A stretch of DNA of 64,000 bases from Micromonospora citrea. GTDB lineage: Bacteria > Actinomycetota > Actinomycetes > Mycobacteriales > Micromonosporaceae. Shown here in pieces: positions 1-8,630 of the stretch. The DNA is taken from contig NZ_FMHZ01000002.1 in NCBI RefSeq assembly GCF_900090315.1, positions 3,938,501 to 4,002,500 of the forward strand. Direction: 5' to 3'. Position 1 is the first letter of the stretch; every line of letters starts with the position of its first letter. Position numbers and translations under genes: made by a program. Below the pieces are notes generated by a model, which saw only the letters and a program-made list of their open reading frames with translations, ran no database searches and had not been told where the DNA came from.

Positions 1-2
1 TC

Positions 3-104
3 ACGCTCGGCAACGACTCGTTCGGGTACCACGTCATCGGATACGTCTTTGTCGCACACAGGGGCGAAACACCGGGTGATGTCGTAAACGACTCAGCTCG
101 ACAG
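3..104 (+). other. Possible 3' end of an upstream gene, interrupted by a dispersed repeat
   Basis: The frame beginning at base 3 has G or C at the third position of 17 of its first 20 codons, as in real genes here, up to about base 62. The bias then drops, and a dispersed motif starts at base 77. The frame stays open to a stop at 459-461 through sequence that looks non-coding. One reading is a gene whose original 3' end was replaced by repeat sequence. The upstream part lies outside the window, so this is only a suggestion. Confidence 0.2.
77..104 (+). repeat. Copy of a dispersed 28-bp motif shared with 59455-59482
   Basis: Bases 77-104 match 59455-59482 at 27 of 28 positions. The core GTCGTAAACGAC (81-92) is an inverted repeat with 5-bp arms and a 2-base spacer. 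In both places a GC-rich tandem array lies downstream. See the MITE-like entry at 59360-59482. Confidence 0.7.
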
Positions 105-1073
105 GGCGCACAGCACGAACCCGTCCCCGCGGGCCTCGCCAGGCAGTTCAGCCGACGGGCCACCCTCCACGAGACAGCACTGATCCCCGGAGGCCCACCA
201 CGCAGGTCGACGACGGTGCGCCCTGCACGAGCCGGAGGCGTCCCAGGGACACCGCCAGCTGCGGCGGCCGCCGCAGAGGCGCGGTTGCACGCCCATGCCC
301 CTCACGGCCCTCGTGCCCCTCACGGCTTTCATGAACCGATGTCGGCCGCCGAGACCGGCACCGTCCGTCGAACCGGTGCCCGCACTCACGCCGGCGCCCG
401 GCCACCCGTGTGTCGGGGCCAAGGGCCACCTGGGCTGTCTGTCCGGTTTCGGCGGCGGTGAGGGCGGCCCGGAGCGGGGCAAGAGGCAGACCGGCGAGGC
501 AAGGGCGGGACGGGCGGGGCGACAGGCCAGCCCGGCGAGGCGACAGGCCAGCCCGGCGGGGCGACAGGCCAGCCCGGCGGGGCGACAGGCCAGCCCGGCC
601 GGGCGGGGCGACAGGCCAGCCCGGCGGGGCGACAGGCCAGCCCGGCGGGGCGACAGGCCAGCCCGGCGGGGCGAGGGCGGTGCCGGCCTTGGCCGGGTGT
701 CCGGTTCGTGGCGTTCTGTGGTGGTGGGGGTCACCGGCCCGGCGGGCATCGCCCGCCGACGCGGGGCGTTGTAACCACCGCGAGCGCGTGACCCCCCGGC
801 CCTCGGGCCGAGACGGCGGCCGGGCCGAGGCGGCGGCCGGAATGCCGGCCGGAGCCACGTCGTTACATCCCCCGGACCCAGGGACACCGCCGGCTGCGGC
901 GGCCGCCGGAAACACCCGGCCCGCCCCCACCGGTTACCTCCCCCGGGAGCCCCGCGCCCCACCCCGCACCGCAAGGGGCGCACCCTGCATTTTCTGGCGT
1001 GACCTTTCCCGACCCGCGACACGACCCACCCCCCGGGCGTGTCACGTACCCCCGATCGAAAGGTGACCTCACC
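105..1073. repeat. Gene-poor region with a 21-bp tandem array and a 32-bp direct repeat
   Basis: No reading frame here has a ribosome site, recognisable domain or convincing codon pattern. A 21-bp unit (GCGACAGGCCAGCCCGGCGGG) is repeated seven times, starting at 519, 540, 561, 582, 608, 629 and 650; the fourth copy carries 5 extra bases. Because 21 is a multiple of three, long artefactual frames with 7-residue repeats appear on both strands. A 32-bp sequence at 242-273 recurs as a direct repeat at 877-908 with one mismatch, bracketing the array. Confidence 0.75.
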
Positions 1074-1724
1074 ATGCGTACCGACATCCTGCGCAAGACC
1101 GCCCTGACCGCTGCCGGCCTCGCCTTCACCGGCGGCGCCATCGCCGGCCCCGTCACCGCCGCCCACGCCACCACCACCGAGAACAAGCCCGCCACCGTCA
1201 GCCAGGACCGCAACAACGGCGAGCGGGAACTCGGCGTCCGCTACGAGGCCCAGCCGAACTTCTACTACTGCGGCCCCGCCGCCGCCCGCAACGCCCTCAG
1301 CGTCCAGGGCAAGGACATCGACGTCGACGGCATGGCCAAACTGATGGGCACCACCGAAGCCGGCACCAACTCCATCAACGACATCACCCCCGTCCTGAAC
1401 AAGGAAACCGGTAAGGACGCCTACCAGTCCGTCGAGATCCGCGAGGCCACCGCCGACGACAAGCAGACCCACAAGCTGCGCACCGACATCGTCACCGCCA
1501 TCGACGAAGGCCACGCCGTCGTCGCCAACATCGCCGGCACCGCCACCGACACCGACGGCACCACCCACTCCTTCGAAGGCGGCCACTACATCAGCGTCGT
1601 CGGCTACCGCGACAACGGCAACACCGTCACCATCGCCGACTCCGCCGACCCCAACCAGGCCTCCTACCGGATGAGCATCGACAACCTCGCCGACTGGATC
1701 GCCACCCGCGGCTACACCGCCTGA
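1074..1724 (+). CDS. Secreted C39-like (papain-fold) peptidase domain protein
   Basis: A 216-residue protein with an N-terminal signal peptide: basic MRTDILRK, a hydrophobic stretch and an Ala-rich cleavage zone near residue 33. The mature part resembles the Peptidase_C39_2 fold, with a Cys in NFYYCGPAAARN, a His in GGHYISVVGY and an Asp in ADSADPN as the likely catalytic triad. Family knowledge suggests an exported cysteine peptidase or a relative that has lost activity. No ABC exporter is adjacent, so it is not the processing domain of a bacteriocin transporter. The ATG at 1074 follows AAAGGTGA with normal spacing, and a strong hairpin follows the stop. The substrate is unknown. Confidence 0.85.
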   Translation: MRTDILRKTALTAAGLAFTGGAIAGPVTAAHATTTENKPATVSQDRNNGERELGVRYEAQPNFYYCGPAAARNALSVQGKDIDVDGMAKLMGTTEAGTNSINDITPVLNKETGKDAYQSVEIREATADDKQTHKLRTDIVTAIDEGHAVVANIAGTATDTDGTTHSFEGGHYISVVGYRDNGNTVTIADSADPNQASYRMSIDNLADWIATRGYTA

Positions 1725-1736
1725 CACCAACACGAT

Positions 1737-1775
1737 GCAAAGGGCCGGCCCCCACCCCGGGAGCCGGCCCTTTGC
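1737..1775 (+). terminator. Strong hairpin terminator after the C39-like gene
   Basis: Arms 1737-1749 (GCAAAGGGCCGGC) and 1763-1775 are exact reverse complements of 13 bases around a 13-base loop. The hairpin starts 12 bases after the stop codon. There is no long U-tract, which is usual in high-GC actinomycetes. It also lies downstream of the convergent mutY gene, so it may act on both strands. Confidence 0.8.
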
Positions 1776-1857
1776 GTCGTGTCCGGCAGGCGCAGCCCGA
1801 CAGGCGGTCAGGCGACCGTGACCGGGAAGCGGTGGCAGGCGCAGCCGGACAGGCGGG

Positions 1858-2757
1858 TCAGACGATCGGGACCGGCGGGCCGTCGCCGACGAGGCGGAAC
1901 GACGACTCGCCCACCGGCTCCACGAGGCCGTCCCGCACCAGCCCGCCGAGCGCTCGGGCGCGCTGCACCTCGTCGGCCCACACCTGGTCGAGACGCTGGT
2001 GTGGCACCGGGCCGGTCGCCTCCCGCAGCACGCCGAGCAGCAGCCCGCGTACCTGGCGGTCGGTGCCCGCGTACCGCTGGGGGCGGCGGGACGGGCCGGC
2101 GGGCGCCTCCTTGCCGGACGCCCGCCACGCGCAGACCGACTCGACGGGGCAGCTTCCGCAGCGGGGTGACCGGGCGGTGCAGACAACCGCCCCCAGCTCC
2201 ATGAAGGCGGCGCTGGCCAGCGCGGCGGCGGCCGGGTCGGCGGGGAGCAGTTCCTCGGTGGCGACCAGGTCGGCCGGGCGGGTCGCCGGGCCGGCGTCCG
2301 GTTCGCCGGCGACAGCCCGGCAGACCACCCGCCGTACGTTGGTGTCGACCACCGGGTGTCGCTGGCCGTACGCGAACGCGGCCACCGCCCTGGCCGTGTA
2401 CGTCCCGACGCCCGGCAGGGCCAGCAGCTGGTCCAGCCGGGCCGGGACCCGGCCGCCGTGCCGCTCGACGATCGCGACGGCGCACTCCCGCAGCCGTACG
2501 GCCCGACGGGGGTAGCCGAGCCGTCCCCACATCCGGATCGCCTCCGCTGGGCTGTCCGCCGCCAGCGCGGCCGGATCGGGCCAGCGGGCCAGCCACGCCT
2601 CCCAGGCGGGCAGCACCCGCACGACGGGCGTCTGCTGCAGCATGACCTCGCTGACCAGGATCGCCCACGCGCCCACGTCGGGCTTCCGCCACGGCAGGTC
2701 GCGGGCGTTCTCCTCGTACCACCGGCTGACCACGGCGGCGAAAGTGGGTTCAGACAT
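1858..2757 (-). CDS. mutY: A/G-specific adenine DNA glycosylase MutY
   Basis: A 299-residue base-excision repair enzyme that removes adenine mispaired with 8-oxoguanine. The catalytic Glu lies in SEVMLQQTPV near residue 36, the helix-hairpin-helix in LPGVGTYTARAVAAF, and the catalytic Asp in VVDTNVRRV. Four cysteines (CTARSPRCGSCPVESVC) form the C-X6-C-X2-C-X5-C iron-sulphur site. The C-terminal MutT-like 8-oxoG recognition domain found in longer MutY proteins appears short or absent, as in mycobacterial MutY. The gene lies near disA and radA, as Rv3589 does in M. tuberculosis, so the DNA-repair neighbourhood is conserved. Confidence 0.95.
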   Translation of the reverse strand: MSEPTFAAVVSRWYEENARDLPWRKPDVGAWAILVSEVMLQQTPVVRVLPAWEAWLARWPDPAALAADSPAEAIRMWGRLGYPRRAVRLRECAVAIVERHGGRVPARLDQLLALPGVGTYTARAVAAFAYGQRHPVVDTNVRRVVCRAVAGEPDAGPATRPADLVATEELLPADPAAAALASAAFMELGAVVCTARSPRCGSCPVESVCAWRASGKEAPAGPSRRPQRYAGTDRQVRGLLLGVLREATGPVPHQRLDQVWADEVQRARALGGLVRDGLVEPVGESSFRLVGDGPPVPIV

Positions 2758-2899
2758 CGCGCCGCCGATGATGTCACGGGGCGGGGCGCCGACGCGGCGC
2801 GGGCGGCGGGCCTCCGGCGCTGCCGTACCCGTCCCGCTGGCTGGGCGACCTGGGCGGGGGCGCTGCGGCGGCGCTCGGCGGATCGGGCAGAATGCCCGG

Positions 2900-3412
2900 A
2901 TGAACGAGCTCGCGATCACCGTCATCGGCCGGGACCGGCCGGGCATCGTGGCCGACGTCGCCGAGGTGCTCGCCCGGCTCGGCGCGAACCTCACCGACAG
3001 CACGATGACCCGGCTGCGGGGGCACTTCGCGATGACCCTGGTCTGCGTGGGCCCGGCGGCCGCCGACGTCGAGGCCGCGCTGGCGCCGCTCTCCGCCGGC
3101 GGCCAGCTCCTGGCGACCGTACGCGAGGTCACCGCGGACGGCGAGACGGCCCCGGCGGGCGAGCCGTACGTCATGGCGGTGCACGGCGCGGACCGGATGG
3201 GCATCGTGGCGGCGATGACCCGCGTGCTCGCCGACGCCGGCGGCAACGTCACCGACCTGAGCACCCGGCTCACCGGCTCGCTCTACGTGGTGGTCGCCGA
3301 GGTGGAGTTGCCGCCCGGCACGGCCGACGGGGTGGCCGGACGCCTCGCGTCGACCGCCGCCGACCTGGGCGTCGGGGTGAGTCTCCGGCCGGCCGATCCG
3401 GACGTGCTGTGA
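2900..3412 (+). CDS. Two-ACT-domain protein, GcvR-like
   Basis: A 170-residue protein made of two tandem ACT domains. The first starts at ELAITVIGRDRPGIVADV (residues 3-20), the second at YVMAVHGADRMGIVAAM near residue 92. The pattern GxDRPGIV is typical of ACT_6/GcvR proteins, which bind amino acids and regulate metabolism post-translationally, in E. coli the glycine cleavage repressor. No catalytic domain is present. The stop overlaps the GTG start of the peptide deformylase gene by 4 bases, so the two are probably co-translated. A CAGAAT hexamer 6 bases before the ATG may be a leaderless -10. The ligand is unknown. Confidence 0.88.
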   Translation: MNELAITVIGRDRPGIVADVAEVLARLGANLTDSTMTRLRGHFAMTLVCVGPAAADVEAALAPLSAGGQLLATVREVTADGETAPAGEPYVMAVHGADRMGIVAAMTRVLADAGGNVTDLSTRLTGSLYVVVAEVELPPGTADGVAGRLASTAADLGVGVSLRPADPDVL

Positions 3413-3993
3413 CCGGCGACGAGCGGACACCGGAGGCCGGGGCGTACGCGGGCCTCGGCGACTGGACCCCGGAGTCGCTGGACGTGCCGGGGGTGGTGCG
3501 GCCGGTGGTGTCCGCCCCCGACCAGGTGCTCAGCCGGCCCGGTGGCGAGGTCGACCCGACCGCCGAGGAGACCGTACGCCTGGCGGCCGACCTGGTCGCC
3601 ACCATGCAGGTGTCGCCGGGCTGCGTCGGGCTGGCCGCCCCGCAGGTCGGTGTGGGCGCGCAGGTCTTCGCGGTCGACGTGACCGGCCACCCGAAGGCGC
3701 TCACCGTGCACGGCACCTTCGTGCTGTGCAACGCGCGCGTCGTCGAGGCGAGCCGGTGGAAGGTGGCCCGGGAGGGCTGCATGTCGGTGCCCGACCTGAC
3801 CGGCGACGTCAAGCGGGCGAGCCGGCTGGTGGTGGAGGGCGTACTGCCCGGCAGCGGCAGGCCCGTCCGGCTGGTGACCGACGGGTTCGAGGCGCGGGCG
3901 CTGCAACACGAGATCGACCACTGCGCCGGGCTGCTCTTCCTGGACCGGGTGGCCGGCGCCCACGCCATCTACCAGCGCAAGGTTTATCTCTGA
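3409..3993 (+). CDS. def: Peptide deformylase
   Basis: A 194-residue metallo-enzyme that removes the formyl group from the initiator Met of new proteins. All three family motifs are visible: GCVGLAAPQVG (motif 1), EGCMSVPD (motif 2, supplying the metal Cys) and QHEIDHCAGLLF (motif 3, HEXXH). Motif 2 has Met where most enzymes have Leu, a common conservative change. An N-terminal extension of about 30 residues precedes the catalytic core. The GTG start at 3409 overlaps the previous stop, giving translational coupling. A second def copy elsewhere in the genome is usual in actinomycetes, but that lies outside this window. Confidence 0.93.
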   Translation: MTGDERTPEAGAYAGLGDWTPESLDVPGVVRPVVSAPDQVLSRPGGEVDPTAEETVRLAADLVATMQVSPGCVGLAAPQVGVGAQVFAVDVTGHPKALTVHGTFVLCNARVVEASRWKVAREGCMSVPDLTGDVKRASRLVVEGVLPGSGRPVRLVTDGFEARALQHEIDHCAGLLFLDRVAGAHAIYQRKVYL

Positions 3994-4122
3994 CCGGCGG
4001 CCCGGTGTCGCGGCCGACGGACGGCTGACCGTCGGTTGTGGAGGGAGGGGAGCGGTGAGCTGTCGCCGACTCGGCGCGTCGCGCCGGGCTGCCGCGTCCC
4101 GCGCCGCTACGGTGGGGGCATC

Positions 4123-4848
4123 ATGCGTCTGACGGTCGGCCCCCTGCCACCCGCCGTTTACTGGCGGCGTCGCGCCGTCGTGCTCGGAGCGGGGCTTCTC
4201 TTCCTCATTGTCCTGCTCTATTCGTGCACCGGCACGGACCGGAACGCCGGCAGGAGCGGCGACGCGCAGCCCTCCGCGGGCGCGCAGTCGCCCGGCGCGA
4301 CACCGGGGTCCACCGGTCCGGTGCTGAGCCCGCAGACCGGGGCGCCCTCGCCGGGCGCGTCGGGCGGACCGGGCGGCGCCGACGCCTCGGGCGGGCCGAC
4401 CACCACCGACACGCCGCCGGCCGCGCCGGTCGTGCCGGCCGCCGACGACGGCGCCTGCACGGATGCCGAGATCACCGTGACCCCCGTGGCCCTGCCCGCG
4501 TCGGTGGTCCGCGGGGCCGTGGTCGACCTCCAGTTGAAGGTCAAGAACCGGTCGGAGCGGACGTGCAGCCGCGACGTCGGCGCCGACGCGCAGGAGCTGT
4601 TCATCAAGTCGGGGGCCGAAAAAATCTGGTCGTCGGACACCTGCGGCACGGGCAAGGGCTCCGACGTGCAGTCCTTCACCCCGGGCTTCGAGCGCTCCTA
4701 CCAGGTGGGCTGGAACGGCCGCGACAGCAGCAAGTGCGCCAACGGCGTCGCGGCGGGCCCGAACCCGCCGCCCGGCAGCTACCAGGTCTTCGCCCGGGTG
4801 GGCACCAAGCTCAGCGAGCCGGTGAAGCTGACCGTCACCGACGGCTGA
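4123..4848 (+). CDS. Membrane-anchored protein with a C-terminal Ig-like domain
   Basis: A 241-residue protein of unknown function. A single membrane segment at about residues 18-36 (AVVLGAGLLFLIVLLYS) follows a short basic cytoplasmic N-terminus. Next comes a Pro/Gly/Ser-rich linker to about residue 105, then an extracytoplasmic beta-rich domain with four cysteines (in GACTDAE, ERTCSRD, DTCGTGKG and SKCANG) that could form two disulphides. The layout suggests a cell-surface or wall-associated protein. It is convergent with disA, and the stops are 11 bases apart. A TACGGT hexamer lies 9 bases before the ATG. Confidence 0.8.
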   Translation: MRLTVGPLPPAVYWRRRAVVLGAGLLFLIVLLYSCTGTDRNAGRSGDAQPSAGAQSPGATPGSTGPVLSPQTGAPSPGASGGPGGADASGGPTTTDTPPAAPVVPAADDGACTDAEITVTPVALPASVVRGAVVDLQLKVKNRSERTCSRDVGADAQELFIKSGAEKIWSSDTCGTGKGSDVQSFTPGFERSYQVGWNGRDSSKCANGVAAGPNPPPGSYQVFARVGTKLSEPVKLTVTDG

Positions 4849-4859
4849 GCGGCCCACCG

Positions 4860-6041
4860 TCAGACGTAGCGCTCCAGGATGGAAGCCTCGGCGAGTCGGG
4901 ACAGCCCCTCCCGGACGCCACGGGCCCGGGCGTCGCCCACTCCCTCGACGGCCTGGAGGTCCTCGACCGTGGCGCCGAGCAGGCGCTGGAGGCTGCCGAA
5001 GTGCACGACGAGGCGGTCGACCACCGTCACCGGCAGCCGGGGCACCTTGGCCAGCAGCCGGAAGCCGCGCGGGCTGACCGCCGCGTCCAGCGCGTCGGAG
5101 GCGGCCGGGTAGCCGATCGCCTTGGCGACGGAGACCAGGTCGATCAGCTCGGTCGCGCCGAGCAGGTCCAGCTCGACCAGCGCCTCGTCGAGGGTGCGGG
5201 ACTTCCGGCCCGCCGGGAGGTAGTCCCGGATGACCAGGGTGCGGTCGGCGTCGACGCCGGCCATCAGCTCGTCGAGCTGGAGGGCCAGCAGGCGGCCGTC
5301 GGTGCCCAGCTCCACCACGTAGCCGGCGATCTCGTCGGCGATCCGGCGGACCATCTCCAGCCGCTGCACCACCGCGACCGCGTCCCGTACGGTGACCAGG
5401 TCCTCGATCTCCAGGGCGGAGAGGGTGCCGGAGACCTCGTCCAGCCGGAGCTTGTAGCGCTCCAGGGTGGCGAGCGCCTGGTTGGCGCGGGACAGGATCG
5501 CCGCCGAGTCGTCCAGGACGTGCCGCTGGCCGTTGACGTAGAGGCTGATGATCCGCATGGACTGGCTCACCGAGATCACCGGATAGCCGGTCTGCCGGGC
5601 GACCCGCTCGGCGGTGCGGTGGCGGGTGCCGGACTCCTCGGTCGGGATGCTCGGGTCGGGCATCAGGTGCACGGCCGCCCGGACGATCCGGGTGCCGTCG
5701 CTGGAGAGCACCACCGCACCGTCCATCTTGCACAGCTCGCGGACCCGGGTGGCGGAGAACTCGACGTCGAGCGGGAACCCGCCGGTGCAGAGCCCTTCGA
5801 CGACCTTGTCGTAGCCGAGGACGATCAGGGCGCCCGTCCGGCCGCGCAGGATCCGCTCGAGGCCGTCGCGCAGGGCGGTGCCCGGGGCCATCAGAGCCAG
5901 GTTTGCCCGCAGCGGATCGCCGGCGCCCCCCGCGGCGCCGGTCACGTTCACGCTGATCGGGCGCGCGGGGGAGCCCACGGCGCCGGTGCGGGCGTGGGGT
6001 GTCGCGCCGGCGGGCTTGGTGGTGTCGCGGTCGATCGGCAC
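4860..6041 (-). CDS. disA: Diadenylate cyclase / DNA integrity scanning protein DisA
   Basis: A 393-residue protein that makes cyclic di-AMP from ATP and senses branched DNA. The N-terminal DAC domain carries the DGA motif ([11 protein letters not shown]) and the RHR motif ([12 protein letters not shown]). A helical linker follows, then a C-terminal helix-hairpin-helix region ([19 protein letters not shown]). I place the start at GTG 6041 because a TAGACT hexamer (6048-6053) ends 6 bases upstream, a typical leaderless layout; a GTG two codons further upstream (6047) is the alternative. The first 45 or so residues form a low-complexity extension. The neighbours radA and mutY match the mycobacterial order, and RadA is a known DisA partner in Bacillus and mycobacteria. 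Confidence 0.95.
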   Translation of the reverse strand: MPIDRDTTKPAGATPHARTGAVGSPARPISVNVTGAAGGAGDPLRANLALMAPGTALRDGLERILRGRTGALIVLGYDKVVEGLCTGGFPLDVEFSATRVRELCKMDGAVVLSSDGTRIVRAAVHLMPDPSIPTEESGTRHRTAERVARQTGYPVISVSQSMRIISLYVNGQRHVLDDSAAILSRANQALATLERYKLRLDEVSGTLSALEIEDLVTVRDAVAVVQRLEMVRRIADEIAGYVVELGTDGRLLALQLDELMAGVDADRTLVIRDYLPAGRKSRTLDEALVELDLLGATELIDLVSVAKAIGYPAASDALDAAVSPRGFRLLAKVPRLPVTVVDRLVVHFGSLQRLLGATVEDLQAVEGVGDARARGVREGLSRLAEASILERYV

Positions 6042-6184
6042 GGGCACAGTCTACGGACTGCCCTGCGGTGGGTGCTGTCGTGGTTACTGTGATGTGTCGC
6101 GATGCCCCGGCTCGCCCGGAGCGTCGGCCGCCCGCCCGGCTGTCCGCTATCGCCCGGACGGTCCCGTCGGCGGCGCACCGTCGG

Positions 6185-7639
6185 TCACTCCGCGGACGCG
6201 CGGGCGACGGCCTGGAGCGCCGAGCGCACGTCCGTGACCTCGATCACCTGCATGCCGCCGGGGGTGACGCCGGTGCTGTCGGGGCCGCAGCCGGTCGGCA
6301 CCAGCGCGAGCCGGAAGCCCAGCCGCGCCGCCTCGGCCAGCCGGCGGGGCACCGCGCCCACGCGGCGCACCTCGCCGGTCAGCCCGACCTCGCCGATCGC
6401 CACCAGGTGCGGCGCGATGGCCAGGTTGAGCCCGCCCGAGGCGACGGCGAGGGCCACGGCCAGGTCGGCCGCCGGCTCCACCACCCGGATGCCGCCGACG
6501 GTGGCCGCGAAGACCTCCCGGTCGTGCAGGGTCAGCCGCTCGGTGCGCCGCTGGAGCACGGCCAGCACCATCGCGAGGCGGGCCGAGTCGAGCCCGGAGA
6601 CCGTGCGCCGGGGCGAGCCGGCGACCGTCGCGCCGATCAGCGCCTGCACCTCGGTGACCAGCGCCCGGCGGCCCTCCATCGCCACGGTGACGCACGTGCC
6701 GGGCACCGGCTCGGAATAGCGGGTCAGGAAGAGCCCGGACGGGTCGGCCAGGCTGCTGATGCCGCCCTCGTGCATCTCGAAGCAGCCCACCTCGTCGGCG
6801 GCGCCGAACCGGTTCTTGACGCCGCGCACCATGCGCAGCGAGGAGTGCTTGTCGCCCTCGAAGTGCAGCACCACGTCGACCAGGTGCTCCAGCACCCGGG
6901 GGCCGGCGACCTGGCCGTCCTTGGTGACGTGGCCGACCAGCACGGTGGCGATGCCGCGCTCCTTGGCGACCGCGACGAGCGCGGCGGTGACCGCCCGCAC
7001 CTGGGTCACCCCGCCCGACACCCCCTCGGCGTTGGTGGTGGAGATGGTCTGCACCGAGTCGAGCACCAGCAGGCCGGGCTTGACCGCGTCGAGGTGGCCG
7101 AGCACCGCGGCGAGGTCGCTCTCGGCGGCGAGGTAGAGCTGGTCGTGCAGGGTGCCCATCCGCTCGGCGCGCAGCCGGACCTGGCTGACCGACTCCTCGC
7201 CGCTGACCACCAGCGAGGGGCTGCCGGCCCCGGCGGCCCACTGCTGGGCCACGTCGAGCAGCAGGGTGGACTTGCCGACGCCCGGCTCCCCGGCGAGCAG
7301 CACCACCGCGCCCGGGACCAGCCCACCGCCGAGGACCCGGTCGAGCTCGCTGACCCCGGTGGGCCGGGCCCGCGCCGGGGCGGCGCTGATGGTGGCGATC
7401 GGCCGGGCCGGCTCGGCCGGCATGCGGGAACTGACCACCTTTCCCGAGACGGTCGGGCCGGTCACGGTGCACTCGACCACCGAGCCCCACTCGCCGCACT
7501 CGGGGCAGCGCCCGACCCACTTCGGCGGCTGGTGCCCGCAGGCGTCGCACTCGTAGGCCGGCCGGGGCTCGCGGCTGGACGCCCGGCCGCGACCGCCGGC
7601 GGCGCCGGCGCGCGGGGACGTCGATCGGGAGGTGGTCAC
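6185..7639 (-). CDS. radA: DNA repair protein RadA (branch-migration ATPase)
   Basis: A 484-residue RecA-like protein that drives branch migration during recombination. In order: a zinc finger CDACGHQPPKWVGRCPEC near residue 30, Walker A GEPGVGKSTL, the RadA signature KNRFG, and a C-terminal Lon-protease-like domain lacking an obvious catalytic dyad, as is normal for RadA. The GTG start at 7639 is supported by TAACGT (7646-7651 on the complement), 6 bases upstream and with no ribosome site, so the mRNA is probably leaderless. The gene lies upstream of disA with a 143-base gap, so separate promoters are likely. Confidence 0.96.
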   Translation of the reverse strand: MTTSRSTSPRAGAAGGRGRASSREPRPAYECDACGHQPPKWVGRCPECGEWGSVVECTVTGPTVSGKVVSSRMPAEPARPIATISAAPARARPTGVSELDRVLGGGLVPGAVVLLAGEPGVGKSTLLLDVAQQWAAGAGSPSLVVSGEESVSQVRLRAERMGTLHDQLYLAAESDLAAVLGHLDAVKPGLLVLDSVQTISTTNAEGVSGGVTQVRAVTAALVAVAKERGIATVLVGHVTKDGQVAGPRVLEHLVDVVLHFEGDKHSSLRMVRGVKNRFGAADEVGCFEMHEGGISSLADPSGLFLTRYSEPVPGTCVTVAMEGRRALVTEVQALIGATVAGSPRRTVSGLDSARLAMVLAVLQRRTERLTLHDREVFAATVGGIRVVEPAADLAVALAVASGGLNLAIAPHLVAIGEVGLTGEVRRVGAVPRRLAEAARLGFRLALVPTGCGPDSTGVTPGGMQVIEVTDVRSALQAVARASAE

Positions 7640-7669
7640 ACGGGGACGTTAGTCCCCGGGTACGACGAA

Positions 7670-7707
7670 GACACCGCCGGCGTGGTGGTCGCCACGCCGG
7701 CGGTGTC
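7670..7707 (-). terminator. Perfect 16-bp hairpin between lpqE and radA
   Basis: Arms 7670-7685 and 7692-7707 are exact reverse complements of 16 bases around the 6-base loop TGGTCG. It lies 20 bases after the lpqE stop and just upstream of the radA promoter, so it should separate the two transcripts. There is no U-tract. Confidence 0.8.
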
Positions 7708-7727
7708 GTCGAAGTCGGGAGCGGAGG

Positions 7728-8492
7728 TCAGTGGCCGCCGCCGTGGCCGCCCTCTTCCTCCTGGCCCTCGTAGCCGCCCAGGCGCTCGACGATCTGCGAC
7801 GGGGGCGCGGCGGGGGTGAGCGGCACGGCGACCGGCGCCGGGCCGGTGACCGTGACGCCGTTGCCGAAGTCGAAGGTCAGGAAGACGTTCTGCCCGGAGC
7901 GCAGCGACTCGTTCAGGCCGATGAGCTGGAGGACGCGGTCCGCCTGGGTGTTGAGCTGCACGTAGCTCAGCGGCGCGATCTCGATCCGGGCCGGCTCGCC
8001 GGCCGGCGCCGCCGGGCTCTCCGTGGCCGACGGGCTGGCCGTGGCGCTCGGGCTGCCGGAGGCGTCGGGGCTCTCCGGGGCGTCCGGGCTGGGCGACTCC
8101 GACGCCGGGGCGGACGGGGTGGCCGACGGCGACCCGGTCGGCGACGCCGACGGGCTGGTCGCGGCGCCGGTTCCGGTGATCACGACCTCGCGGGCGCTGT
8201 CGGTGGTCACGGTCACGGTGACCGGCTGCTCCGAGTCGTTGTAGATCACGGCGTTGAGGATGGCGTTGGCGCCGGCCTTGTATCCCTCCGTGCCCGGGAA
8301 CTCGACCAGCAGGCCGCGCACGGCGTAGTCGCCGTTGCGGGCCGACAGGTTGACGCCCTGGACCGACGGCTCCTTGTTGGCGGTCTCGGAGACCTGGCCG
8401 GCGCCGCAGCCGGACAGCAGCAGCCCGGTCGTCGCCGCCATCCCGGACAGCAGCAGGGCCGCCCGCCGGGAACCCCTGATCGAGCGCGTCAC
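7728..8492 (-). CDS. lpqE: LpqE-like lipoprotein
   Basis: A 254-residue exported lipoprotein. The signal peptide ends in the lipobox LLSGCGAG (Cys about residue 29). GCGAGQVSETANKEPSVQG closely resembles the N-terminus of mycobacterial LpqE, and the position next to radA agrees with Rv3584. An N-terminal beta-sandwich region is split from a C-terminal one by a Ser/Pro/Ala/Thr-rich linker of about 60 residues (SPSASPTGSPSATPS and similar), which mycobacterial LpqE lacks. The start at GTG 8492 is chosen because AGGAGG lies 6 bases upstream; a GTG at 8510 is poorer. The tail is rich in Gly, His and Glu. The molecular function is unknown. Confidence 0.85.
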   Translation of the reverse strand: MTRSIRGSRRAALLLSGMAATTGLLLSGCGAGQVSETANKEPSVQGVNLSARNGDYAVRGLLVEFPGTEGYKAGANAILNAVIYNDSEQPVTVTVTTDSAREVVITGTGAATSPSASPTGSPSATPSAPASESPSPDAPESPDASGSPSATASPSATESPAAPAGEPARIEIAPLSYVQLNTQADRVLQLIGLNESLRSGQNVFLTFDFGNGVTVTGPAPVAVPLTPAAPPSQIVERLGGYEGQEEEGGHGGGH

Positions 8493-8630
8493 GTCGGTCC
8501 TCCTCGTCACGATCCCACCCGGTGCTCACGCCGGGCACGGTGGCCATGCCCGCGCAGACCGCGCTCCAGGGTAGTTGGGCCTGATCCGCCGCCGCACGCC
8601 GACCCGGGGATGCCACTCCCGGGGGTGGGT

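Noticed and set aside
519..680. Possible CRISPR array in the 21-bp repeats
   Set aside because: Units follow each other directly with no unique spacers, and no cas gene is present.
295..774. Frames with 7-residue repeats in the first kilobase
   Set aside because: They come from the 21-bp array; there is no ribosome site or domain.
93..2777. Very long open frame on the minus strand through repeats and mutY
   Set aside because: It crosses the C39-like gene and mutY in other frames, has no domain and its length is a result of high GC.
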